Below are positions 26,201-33,240 of a stretch of DNA of 34,303 nt, in pieces. Made by a program: the position numbers and the translations under genes. Source of the DNA: a virus; IMG/VR virus record IMGVR_UViG_3300025684_000037, positions 1 to 34,303 of that record; one strand, given 5' to 3'. The notes beneath the pieces were generated by a model. That model did no database searches, was not told the DNA's origin, and saw only the letters and a program-made list of their open reading frames with translations. Position 1 is the first letter of the stretch. Every line of letters begins with the position of its first letter.

Positions 26201-28869
26201 CATTTGATAATGTGGTGGGTACTAACACTTTGTTTATAAACGCGTTTGACACAACTAAAGGTAAATACTATAATTCATTTGTGGATAATAGTCGTTTTAC
26301 TTCTACAGATCTTAGACTAACGATACTACCATCAACAGGAACCAACATAAAACGGGACCTTTATTTAGATTTTAATGACTCAGAACAATTTAATTTCAGG
26401 GTAAATTGGGTGGATAATCAAAGTAGTGAATTTATTGTAACAGGTAAAACATCACCAACACCAATGGAATATTTTGGGGGTATGTCAACTAATAATGAAA
26501 AGGTTATTGACTTAATTGGGACATTTAGTCCTGACATCTTAACCTCGTTTGAGGAAGCATTTTTAGATTTTTCAAGTGAAGTGATTGATAGTCATACACC
26601 ATATAAAAAATATGAGACAGTTTATTACCCCAAATTTCAAGACCTTCTAAAAGAAATTGTGACTGTCGAGAAAAAAGATGGTGATGTTCTTAATACTGGA
26701 TCAATTATAAATACAATTAGTTTAAGACAGGAAGAAAACCAAAAGAAGGCCACTGAAAATATTCTAACGACACAGAATATGTTAGAGTTAACCATAACAA
26801 ATCCAAAGGAGTTAAATCCACATATTTTAAATGGTTATATTAATTTTAACAGTAGAAATTTGTCAGTTGGTGAGTTTCAATCGTCACAAGTGTCAAGTAA
26901 TTCAAAATACATTGAATTGTATATTGGGGAAGATATTGATGGTAATTATTTAGATTTTTTCAATATCAGTAATATTGAACTTAGTGAGGAAAATGTATTT
27001 GCATTCAGACCAATAGTTCAAATATATGGTGGTTATAAAAAATCGGGTGGTGTAACAACTAAAACAGCATTCATCGAATATCTTACGACTTCAATAGTGG
27101 CACCACAAAACAGTAGACAAAGTTTATTTTTAAATCAGATATATCGAAAATTACCAACATTAGAAAGACTTAAGGATAAGAATAATAATTTGGGCATTAT
27201 AAAAGGTTATAATGAGGACACAACAATTAAGTTGGAGTTATACAATGATATAAAGAGTTTAAACGATAAATGGATCTCAGGTAATTCTATGGGTCAAAGA
27301 CTTTTAATGGAAGAGTTCATGTTTTTAGACAAGGCTAATAAAGATATTGGTGATGAATTGTTTATTGACTTAAAGAAATTAATTCAACTTGGTGATACCA
27401 AAAATTCAAACATTGATTTGTACTCTACAATTGGAATATTAATTGCACAAACGGGAATTGATATGAGGGTATTACCCGCATATATTAATTTCTATGCGAA
27501 TGAAAGTAGAAGAACGAGAGTTAAACCTTCAGACACAATCGCGTCGGTAATGTTTGGTAAATTCTTAGAAGTGGATACTGAATATTCAACACCGAAAGCA
27601 ATCTTACAATACGTGTCGGGGGGATCCAAACATTTAAATCTATCGGACATTAATGATAAGTATATGTATAAGGATGATGGTGTTGATTTAGAAAGTGCAC
27701 AAGATAACCCCATACTAATCACCGATCCTGATTATTTTAATAATTCAAATTTATCTAAATCAAATAAGGTGGTTGCATTTGAAGTAAGTTTTGGTGATCA
27801 AAACCAACAAATGTTTAAGGGTATCTCATTGGATCAGAAACAATTTAAGAATACCTACGAATCCAATGTTGCAATGGAAAGACTTGCAAAATCACAATCA
27901 GGTTCAGGTGTTCTACAAGTTGACACAAGTTTGTTTGACATCTATAGAACAAGATCTTATACATGTACCGTAACCGCGATGGGTAACGCAATGATACAAC
28001 CGACCATGTACTTCCAACTGAAAAACGTACCACTATTTGAGGGAGCATATTGGATTGTAGAAGTGTCACACGCAATTGCAAACAATTCTATGACCACAAC
28101 CTTTAAAGGTGTGAGAATGCCGAAAGATTCATTACCTAACCCTAAAGATTCATTTATCGCAACATATAGAGTTCTATTTGATAAGATTCTTAAACGAGCA
28201 GTTGCAAAACAAAAACAGATAGATGATGATTTAAAATCATTGGCTAATGACGAGGGTAAACTATCTACCGTAACCACTAAGGACGGTACATTCAGCACGG
28301 ATTACCAATCACCTATTAAAGGTGAGACTTTATTGAAAGAGGTTGGGTATAGTAAATTTGGTATACCATTTAATGGAAAAGACAACAATACTACAATACA
28401 AAAAATAAAATACACAGGTAATAACACCGCAAATCACGGTACGTGGCTAAGAGCTCGTGTTGATCATATTGATGCACATTTATCAGATAGTAATGATTTA
28501 AGTTTAGTTAACTTTGCAAAACAAATAACCGTTAATCCGAGTAAGATGAAATGGTCAGAAATTAAAGGAACTACAAATACCAAATACTTCTTTACCGCAC
28601 CTTATAATATGAATGTGTTAAAAGATAGTAGTCCACTCTTCTTTGTGGGTCGTAGAACGGTATTCTATAACCCAAACAATAACTTACGTAAAGAAATACC
28701 TCACCAATCAGTGACTGACCAAGGGTTAGGTCCTGTATATGCCGATAGATACATAGAAGGTCCAATTGATAATGGTAGTCGAGGTGAGTACGGAATAACG
28801 ATGTCCAAAATATTAATGAAGGACTTAAAACTAAGTAAGGGGGATGTCATTTACTTTTTAACTACCTAA
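23203..28869 (+). CDS. Giant baseplate hub protein (gp27/gpD-like segments)
   Basis: The 1888-aa product has recognisable ends. Near residues 120-200 it contains FGIQSIDIQVRGTNFVPKVT, a segment with VDVRGKTLFESPKNSPYQAF, and the strand IFYLTVKGFYGKAMRYRLHM. This resembles the first barrel of tail hub proteins, which read V.I.F.D..G..LF...N.PY..F. Residues about 1525-1645 contain FEVSFGDQNQQMFKGISLDQ, then MGNAMIQPTMYFQLKNVPLF, and EVSHAIANNSMTTTFKGVRM. This is the gp27/protein-D barrel signature (MGN..i.P.m.f......f.G.y.i..v.H......f.T.f.g.r). The stretch between is long, beta-rich and unassigned, and a C-terminal 180 residues form a separate domain of unknown type. It probably forms the trimeric hub joining the tube to the spike. 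Confidence 0.72.
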   Translation: MANNDLTNNEKILVKVDQNNLILIDPNSTVSNGIVEPRATNAENYVYYVNLEADLIPRTTLVSGEQNTLSSVAEGTLNFLQNKNSEYLDTTWTDTYNPRRDSEFKRADIIDDTGQAFGIQSIDIQVRGTNFVPKVTIKFVDVRGKTLFESPKNSPYQAFFHQPWPIFYLTVKGFYGKAMRYRLHMTDFNSSYNDGNGNFESVGVFIGSTYAYLSDIPLKGILNAPYMYGIEQTKDTKTNEKTGEVTKVISKTSKGYLTLKSIFEEYKRKGLIDDDMPVKTLKEVIDIAKRLDPILEKKIFGEVVDMKIFVASKEMSDQLRRFFGQVQAWQTKNLTPEFIAIPTGSDDPLHRHFYLTKTNNNTTESIIGEGKGGTLESIILQNLKSLKSSEIFGKETQKTTADFKKLSINLNQSIKDIGSYYSTTNGAGKVTVAIDKLFDDMYKISNSFQEELTKLQDGVEFKMNEVISGKDGIGFEPTIRNIVAIILASADTYIRLLKSVHLQAYNISEERKTIIKGFTNESVGDAIYPWPEIKKQSTGTTKVLAYPAESDLIQKLRSDDMTLWPEVQFVEEYAAVSTQRTDNQGGNESDTSSIRFEFGDSNNEEKSTNRVSTFDVLPGSPYSDKNLDSFLYEIYERSQLITLYDTFNGPTLNELGKREFETIQNLTGEDYFLIDILRGSQISSRERHLELMRSFSPYERYPYHEDNQITVPYLLDNSTKSFTLKDYTGEDTVISKNGEYEKLQTNLDQYISEEYRSKIYPFNSDTYLGYLNKTTFAKTELNVGNALSVDTGKGFISSPVSPRSWTKGNQVVTNMFNETFSVENTTTKLNILNTPYFHKSIYEGFFVNESYGKYKSAAYLLLNSLPFKDLKDTIEFIDPNSITPSSTLIPIFSTDKVLMSSLFREIGSTHYVPYHLILKWGSIYHRYKEHIINNVDILSGLNTPIDGDEYFDNSLNLTFASSITRSSQTDVGIHPRYSAVYHQVVNGYLYYNVNDTTPTSFDNVVGTNTLFINAFDTTKGKYYNSFVDNSRFTSTDLRLTILPSTGTNIKRDLYLDFNDSEQFNFRVNWVDNQSSEFIVTGKTSPTPMEYFGGMSTNNEKVIDLIGTFSPDILTSFEEAFLDFSSEVIDSHTPYKKYETVYYPKFQDLLKEIVTVEKKDGDVLNTGSIINTISLRQEENQKKATENILTTQNMLELTITNPKELNPHILNGYINFNSRNLSVGEFQSSQVSSNSKYIELYIGEDIDGNYLDFFNISNIELSEENVFAFRPIVQIYGGYKKSGGVTTKTAFIEYLTTSIVAPQNSRQSLFLNQIYRKLPTLERLKDKNNNLGIIKGYNEDTTIKLELYNDIKSLNDKWISGNSMGQRLLMEEFMFLDKANKDIGDELFIDLKKLIQLGDTKNSNIDLYSTIGILIAQTGIDMRVLPAYINFYANESRRTRVKPSDTIASVMFGKFLEVDTEYSTPKAILQYVSGGSKHLNLSDINDKYMYKDDGVDLESAQDNPILITDPDYFNNSNLSKSNKVVAFEVSFGDQNQQMFKGISLDQKQFKNTYESNVAMERLAKSQSGSGVLQVDTSLFDIYRTRSYTCTVTAMGNAMIQPTMYFQLKNVPLFEGAYWIVEVSHAIANNSMTTTFKGVRMPKDSLPNPKDSFIATYRVLFDKILKRAVAKQKQIDDDLKSLANDEGKLSTVTTKDGTFSTDYQSPIKGETLLKEVGYSKFGIPFNGKDNNTTIQKIKYTGNNTANHGTWLRARVDHIDAHLSDSNDLSLVNFAKQITVNPSKMKWSEIKGTTNTKYFFTAPYNMNVLKDSSPLFFVGRRTVFYNPNNNLRKEIPHQSVTDQGLGPVYADRYIEGPIDNGSRGEYGITMSKILMKDLKLSKGDVIYFLTT

Positions 28870-28892
28870 TCTTGGAGAATTAACAATAACGG

Positions 28893-28907
28893 GATATTTA
28901 TAATAAA
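28893..28907 (+). promoter_or_regulatory. 15-bp late promoter candidate
   Basis: Third identical copy of GATATTTATAATAAA, 11 nt before the ATG at 28919. Confidence 0.6.
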
Positions 28908-28918
28908 ACGACAAAATT

Positions 28919-29122
28919 ATGGACAATATAAAAGTAGGTTCTGCAATTGAAAATTTCTTATCAAAAAAGAAAGTTACGAATCTCAATGAAGATGGTACAG
29001 AACAAGAAGTATGTGATATGAATACGGGAGTATGTCATACCGTACGTTCTAAAGACGGTCTTGTTGAAAGAATTAATAAAAGATACCTTACCGAAGACGG
29101 TAGACAACTATTAAGTGATTAA
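28919..29122 (+). CDS. Small conserved-looking protein (67 aa)
   Basis: No family is recognised. The product begins with a helical patch (MDNIKVGSAIENFLSKKK). It then has an acidic loop with two cysteines (QEVCDMNTGVCHTVRSKDGL; C-x6-C spacing) and ends in VERINKRYLTEDGRQLLSD. The CDMNTGVCHTV core looks conserved rather than random. It follows the baseplate operon and is the first gene after the third late motif, and the next gene starts 2 nt after its stop. A virion accessory or prohead-core role is possible, but the sequence does not decide it. Confidence 0.7.
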   Translation: MDNIKVGSAIENFLSKKKVTNLNEDGTEQEVCDMNTGVCHTVRSKDGLVERINKRYLTEDGRQLLSD

Positions 29123-29124
29123 CC

Positions 29125-29781
29125 ATGAGTTTAGAAAAACAATTACGCGAAGAGTTAGATAGATATAATAGTATTAACAACTATCAAAAAAAATCTATTA
29201 ACGAACAAGAAGAATTAGATCCGACGGATTTACCTACAGGTGATGAACCAGTAGGTGATGCACCAATAGGAGATGAACCAGTGGGTGACGCACCCGTTGA
29301 CGACTTACCTGTTGATGATGCACCTGTCGATGAAATTCCGGCTGAAGAACCTGAAGGGGACTTTGATACGGAAGAAATTGACATTACTGACTTGGTTAAC
29401 ATGACACAAAACATCAAAAATGACTTGGATTCAAGTAAATCTGATAATGATGCTGTTATGGGTAAAATGGGAGACCTGTTTGGTAAGTTAGACGATTTAG
29501 AATCTAAACTTTCTCAAATGGATGATGTAATTGCTAAAATTGATGGTCTTGAGAGTAAGGTTACACAAATGAAAGAACCAACTCCACAAGAAAGACTTGA
29601 GATGAGATCTTTAGATTCCTATCCATTCAACCAAAGTCCAACTGATTTCTTTTCACAGAAACAAGGTGAGATGAAAAAAAGTGGTAAAAATGAATACGTT
29701 ATCACTAAATCTGATTTAGAGGATATAAATCCAGGTCAGATGAGAGCATCTTTTGGGGAAGAAGACGAAGACGAATACTAA
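29125..29781 (+). CDS. Acidic Asp/Pro-repeat protein with coiled coil
   Basis: The 218-aa product is highly acidic. Residues about 36-75 contain a degenerate 10-residue repeat of the type GDEPVGDAPI (two near-exact copies, then decayed DDLPVDDAPV and DEIPAEE units). Residues about 108-152 are a heptad-like helix (MGKMGDLFGKLDDLESKLSQ). The tail is MRASFGEEDEDEY. Such acidic, disordered plus coiled-coil proteins occur among phage scaffold, core and tail-assembly proteins; no specific family is assigned. It lies 2 nt after the 67-aa gene and 1 nt before the Dps-like gene and is co-transcribed with both. The repeat invites length variation by slippage. Confidence 0.8.
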   Translation: MSLEKQLREELDRYNSINNYQKKSINEQEELDPTDLPTGDEPVGDAPIGDEPVGDAPVDDLPVDDAPVDEIPAEEPEGDFDTEEIDITDLVNMTQNIKNDLDSSKSDNDAVMGKMGDLFGKLDDLESKLSQMDDVIAKIDGLESKVTQMKEPTPQERLEMRSLDSYPFNQSPTDFFSQKQGEMKKSGKNEYVITKSDLEDINPGQMRASFGEEDEDEY

Positions 29782-29782
29782 A

Positions 29783-30148
29783 ATGAGTTTGAGTTCGGAC
29801 GTTAGATTTTTATTGGAGGTACAAGCACAACTTAGAATACTCCATTGGCAAACTAAAAGTCATGCAAAACATCTTGCATTGGGTGATGCTTATGAAACAT
29901 TAGGAGAACTTATTGATACATATGTTGAAACATGTATGGGAATTCATGGTAGATTTATATTAGGTGATGAAGAAAGAAGTTTAAGTATACAAAACTTGTC
30001 AGATATTGATTTGTTAGGTATGGTTAAAACAGTAAGGGTAAGTTTCCAAAACATGGACATCAATCCAAAGGATGTCGACCTACTAAGTTTACGAGATGAA
30101 ATGTTGGTTGTTATAAATAAACTTTCTTACCTCCTTACTCTAAGGTAG
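29783..30148 (+). CDS. Dps/ferritin-fold-like protein
   Basis: The ATG at 29783 is chosen; an earlier in-frame ATG at 29753 lies within the upstream gene and adds only Lys/Thr codons. The 121-aa product carries a ferritin-like two-helix signature: RILHWQTKSHAKHLALGDAY, then ETLGELIDTYVE, with His21 in HW and Asp45-x3-Glu49. E. coli Dps has HWNV..., then Asp78-x3-Glu82. The second helical pair (residues 60-120) is also present. It is shorter than Dps (167 aa) and lacks the long N-terminal DNA-binding extension. Comparable small ferritin-fold proteins of unknown function are frequent in T4-like phages. Iron binding is plausible from the ligands, but catalytic activity is not established. Confidence 0.62.
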   Translation: MSLSSDVRFLLEVQAQLRILHWQTKSHAKHLALGDAYETLGELIDTYVETCMGIHGRFILGDEERSLSIQNLSDIDLLGMVKTVRVSFQNMDINPKDVDLLSLRDEMLVVINKLSYLLTLR

Positions 30149-30180
30149 TTGTAAATTAAAATAAGATATTTTAAAATATT

Positions 30181-30213
30181 AAAGTCCAGGGGGTTGACCT
30201 TTGGACTTTTTTT
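30181..30213 (+). terminator. Rho-independent terminator after the Dps-like gene
   Basis: AAAGTCCA (30181-30188) pairs with TGGACTTT (30202-30209), extendable with inner GG/CC, and is followed by a run of seven T (30207-30213). Confidence 0.88.
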
Positions 30214-30224
30214 GTGTACCTTTT
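30194..30224 (+). promoter_or_regulatory. Possible early promoter of the gp32-like gene
   Basis: TTG at 30194-30196, a 20-nt spacer and TACCTTTT at 30217-30224 fit the early pattern with one mismatch in the last base of TTTG. It overlaps the terminator, so upstream transcription would end where the new promoter begins. Confidence 0.4.
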
Positions 30225-30251
30225 AGTATAAACAAATAAATATTTTAAATT

Positions 30252-31085
30252 ATGAGCACAATCGACGCGATACTCAATCAGTATCAAAAGAACAACAATC
30301 CATCCGCAGGCGGAAACAGAATTTCAAGTGAAGAAAGACTTAAAAGGTACTTCACAACCATCTTACCGAAAGGAACGAGAAATGGTGAAAAAAGACTTCG
30401 TATTCTACCAGCCACTGATGGAGGGTCACCATTTGTAGAAGTAAAATTCCACGAACTCCAAGTTAATGATAACTGGATGAAAATATATGACCCAGCACAG
30501 GTAGGTGAGAAATCACCATTAAACGAAGTGAGAGATAGTTTACTTGCTACAGGACTTGAGGAAGACAAAAAAACCGCAAGAACTTATAACGCAAGAAAAT
30601 TCTACATCGTTAAAGTTATTGATAGAGATAACGAAGAAGACGGACCTAAGTTTTGGAGGTTCAAACATAACTACAAACAAGAGGGACCTTTAGATAAAAT
30701 CTTCCCAATCTTCAAGAACAAAGGTGATATTACTCATCCAACTGAAGGTAGAGATTTAATTTTGTCACTTTCTTTAAACAAAGCACCTAATGGTCGTGAG
30801 TACACAACTATTAGTTCTGTTATGTATGAAGATGTTGGACCTTTATCAACAGATCCTGAACAGGCTAACGCATGGGCAAACGATCCACAAACGTGGGAAG
30901 ATGTTTATTCTAAGAAACCTATTGAGTATTTGGAATTAGTTGCATTAGGTGAAACACCAAGATGGGACAGCGACCAAAAGAAATTTGTAGGAACTAACGA
31001 ACCAACAATGGTTGAATTTTCGAATCCAACACCTGTTGAAGATCCACAAAGTACTGAAACGAAATCTGATGATTTACCGTTTTAA
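30252..31085 (+). CDS. 32: Single-stranded DNA-binding protein (gp32-like)
   Basis: The 277-aa product has the gp32 layout: a basic N-terminal region (residues 20-52, ERLKRYFTTILPKGTRNGEK), the OB-type core with KRLRILPATDGGSPFVEVKF, ARKFYIVKVIDRDNEEDGPK and FWRFKHNYK, and an acidic tail. The T4 zinc site is not present. The C-terminus is KSDDLPF, which matches the tip of bacterial SSB (DDDIPF) rather than the T4 gp32 end. It coats replication intermediates and organises polymerase, UvsX and helicase, all encoded nearby. It is preceded by a terminator overlapped by a possible early promoter, and followed by a structured RNA element before uvsX. Confidence 0.9.
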   Translation: MSTIDAILNQYQKNNNPSAGGNRISSEERLKRYFTTILPKGTRNGEKRLRILPATDGGSPFVEVKFHELQVNDNWMKIYDPAQVGEKSPLNEVRDSLLATGLEEDKKTARTYNARKFYIVKVIDRDNEEDGPKFWRFKHNYKQEGPLDKIFPIFKNKGDITHPTEGRDLILSLSLNKAPNGREYTTISSVMYEDVGPLSTDPEQANAWANDPQTWEDVYSKKPIEYLELVALGETPRWDSDQKKFVGTNEPTMVEFSNPTPVEDPQSTETKSDDLPF

Positions 31086-31098
31086 TTAACAAACCTAT

Positions 31099-31186
31099 GG
31101 GTCCCCACCTCAAAAAGATTTTGATGGAAACATCTGGTGGAGCACGAAACCGACCTTTTGTCGGCCCCGAGGTTGGGGACCCTTTT
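31099..31186 (+). ncRNA. Branched RNA element ending in a terminator-like stem, upstream of uvsX
   Basis: An outer stem of about 13 bp with a single bulged T pairs 31099-31111 with 31169-31182. Inside are a hairpin GATG-GAAA-CATC (31123-31134) with a GNRA-class loop and a hairpin CCGAC-CTTTT-GTCGG (31150-31164). The 3' arm is followed by TTTT (31183-31186) and the uvsX ATG at 31198. CCACC (31105-31109) could alternatively pair with GGTGG (31136-31140), which would open the outer stem. It may be an attenuator, a processing signal or a regulatory RNA. The class is unknown; hammerhead conservation was checked and does not fit. Confidence 0.65.
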
Positions 31187-31197
31187 ATAATATAAAC

Positions 31198-32196
31198 ATG
31201 GCAATAAAGAAAAAAGATTTTAAAAGTATTAAATCGAAGTTTTCTAAACAGGCTAAATTTAAGTCTGATAGATTTTTTGATTTAGGTGATGCGTTTTTAG
31301 ATGCTACAGGTTTACCAGGTCCTGCAATGGGACACATCAATATGTTGTTAGGTCATTCTGATACGGGTAAAACAACTGCACTTGTAAAAACCGCAGCTGA
31401 CGCACAAAGGAAAGGTGTGTTACCTGTTTTTGTTATTACAGAACAAAAATGGGACTTCCCACACGCAAAAATGATGGGTCTTGAAGTTGATGAAATTGTT
31501 GATGAAGAAACAGGAGAAATTGAATATGATGGATTCTTCTTATTTAACAACGAGTTTGAATATATTGAACAGATTACAGATTACATTAATGAATTGTTAG
31601 ATGCTCAGAAAAGTGGTGAGTTAGAATACGACTTACTTTTCTTGTGGGATTCTGTTGGTTCAGTACCATGTAAAATGACTTTTGACGGTAAAGGTGGAAA
31701 ACAACACAACGCATCTACATTGTCAGATAAAATTGGAATGGGATTAAATCAAAGAATATCAGGATCAAGACGAGTTGATTCAGGATTTACAAATACACTT
31801 GTCATTGTAAACCAACCATGGGTTGAGTTACCCGATAATCCTTTCAGTCAACCTAAGATTAAAGCAAAGGGTGGTGAGTCAATTTGGTTAAACTCTACTT
31901 TGGTTTTCAGATTTGGTAATCAGAAAAATGCGGGGACTAACCCAATTGTGGCAGTAAAAGACAAGAGAAAGGTAAAGTTCGCAACGAGATCTAAGGTTTC
32001 AATTATGAAAAATCATGTAAATGGTCTTGGATATGAGGATGGTAGAATAATTCTAACATCACATGGTTTTCTTTCAGGTAAGGACGCGGCTGAAGAGAAA
32101 AAGTCGTTAGAGGCTTACAAAGCAGAATATGCATCTTTATGGAAAGAAAAACTCGGAATTGAAGGTGAGTTTGATTTAAGAGAAGAAAAAGAATAG
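31198..32196 (+). CDS. uvsX: UvsX / RecA-like recombinase
   Basis: The 332-aa product (T4 UvsX has 391 aa) has Walker A GHSDTGKT (residues 52-59, Lys58), Walker B YDLLFLWDSVGS (Asp151), and the RecA-type loop region with GGKQHNASTLSDKIG. Later segments include TLVIVNQPWVELPD (switch glutamine region), KAKGGESIWLNSTLVFRFGN and the MKNHVNGLGYEDGRIILT strand. It forms filaments on ssDNA and drives strand exchange for recombination-dependent replication with the gp32-like protein. The start follows the branched RNA element by 11 nt. There is no obvious promoter of its own, so expression probably depends on read-through from gp32. It is shorter than T4 UvsX at the ends but keeps the full ATPase core. 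Confidence 0.95.
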   Translation: MAIKKKDFKSIKSKFSKQAKFKSDRFFDLGDAFLDATGLPGPAMGHINMLLGHSDTGKTTALVKTAADAQRKGVLPVFVITEQKWDFPHAKMMGLEVDEIVDEETGEIEYDGFFLFNNEFEYIEQITDYINELLDAQKSGELEYDLLFLWDSVGSVPCKMTFDGKGGKQHNASTLSDKIGMGLNQRISGSRRVDSGFTNTLVIVNQPWVELPDNPFSQPKIKAKGGESIWLNSTLVFRFGNQKNAGTNPIVAVKDKRKVKFATRSKVSIMKNHVNGLGYEDGRIILTSHGFLSGKDAAEEKKSLEAYKAEYASLWKEKLGIEGEFDLREEKE

Positions 32197-32223
32197 ATTG
32201 TTGAACCTCATAACAGGTGATAA

Positions 32224-33240
32224 ATGTCAGTATTATTAGTAGACGGAGATAACTTACTTACGATTGGATTTTATGGAGTAAAAAATTACTTCTATAAAGG
32301 TGACCATATTGGTGGGTTATATCACGTCATTAACACATTAAGAAAATCTTTCGAACTTTATAAACTCGATAAGATAGTTGTCTTTTGGGATGGTGAAGAT
32401 GGTGCGGCTACTCGTAAAAAGATGTATTCACGTTATAAGGAAAACCGAAGACAAAGAATTCGTTCCGACAAGGAAAAAGAATCCTACACAAAACAAAGAA
32501 GAAGAGTCCAACAATATCTTGAAGAACTTTATGTTAGACAAGGTGAGTTTGAATTCTGTGAAGCAGACGATTGTATTGCTGAGTACGTACAAAGAAGTAC
32601 TGAGGATACAATTGTTTATTCCTCTGATGGGGACTTAGCACAATTGGCATCCGACACTACAAGGATATATAACCCATCACACAGGAAACTTTATAGTCAA
32701 AATGATATAATACAATATGAACATCAAGATCTACACATACAGAACGTTAAAATCGTTAAGATAGTATGTGGTGATCGATCAGATAATATCACAGGAATAT
32801 ATAATTTAGGAATTAAGAAAATGTTAAAACTTTTCCCTGAATTAAAAACAAGACCTGTGACTTTAAATGAAATTATTGAACGTTCAAATGAATTATTTGA
32901 GGAAGATAAGAATAATAAGACAGTTAAAAACCTCTTAACAGGGGTTACAAAGTACGGTATTTACGGAGAGGAATTTTTTAACCTTAATGAAAGTATTGTT
33001 AGTTTAGACCAACCGTTTCTTACAGGTGAAGCTCGAGAAACAATCACCGACCTTATCCATGAAAATTTGGATCCTGAAGGAAGATCCTATAAAAACACGA
33101 TGAAGATGATGATGGAAGATGGTATGTTCACCGTTCTCCCTAAATCAGATGATGCGTGGGTAAAGTTCCTCAACCCTTTTTTACGTTTAACACGTAAGGA
33201 AAAAAATAAAAGAATAATAAAAATTAAAAATCATGACTAA
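32224..33240 (+). CDS. rnh: FEN/RNase H-type 5'-3' exonuclease (T4 Rnh-like)
   Basis: The 338-aa product has the FEN-1 superfamily acidic set: LLVDGDN (Asp7), VFWDGEDGAATR (Asp56), FCEADDCIAEY (Glu113, Asp115, Asp116), YSSDGDLAQL (Asp135, Asp137) and VCGDRSDNITGI (Asp184, Asp187). The SDNITG signature is the H2TH DNA-binding turn. T4 RNase H (305 aa) removes RNA primers and flaps during lagging-strand synthesis; this gene should act the same way with the polymerase and gp32. It lies 27 nt after uvsX and overlaps the next gene by 8 nt, so it belongs to the uvsX operon. Confidence 0.93.
   Translation: MSVLLVDGDNLLTIGFYGVKNYFYKGDHIGGLYHVINTLRKSFELYKLDKIVVFWDGEDGAATRKKMYSRYKENRRQRIRSDKEKESYTKQRRRVQQYLEELYVRQGEFEFCEADDCIAEYVQRSTEDTIVYSSDGDLAQLASDTTRIYNPSHRKLYSQNDIIQYEHQDLHIQNVKIVKIVCGDRSDNITGIYNLGIKKMLKLFPELKTRPVTLNEIIERSNELFEEDKNNKTVKNLLTGVTKYGIYGEEFFNLNESIVSLDQPFLTGEARETITDLIHENLDPEGRSYKNTMKMMMEDGMFTVLPKSDDAWVKFLNPFLRLTRKEKNKRIIKIKNHD

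Noticed and set aside
29184-29417. Minus-strand Ser/Gly/Pro-rich ORF of 77 aa
   Set aside because: Antisense shadow of the acidic repeat; composition follows from the repeat.
29753-29782. Earlier ATG for the Dps-like protein
   Set aside because: The extra residues (MGKKTKTNTK) are the other-frame reading of the preceding gene's acidic tail; the ATG at 29783 follows the upstream stop by 1 nt.
30252-31085. T4 gp32 zinc-finger site
   Set aside because: The core lacks cysteines where the T4 His-Cys3 site would be.
31099-31186. Hammerhead ribozyme in the gp32-uvsX spacer
   Set aside because: CTGGTGG and GAAAC echo the hammerhead core, but the CUGAUGA box is altered, and the base following the third stem is not the required U; the core does not close.
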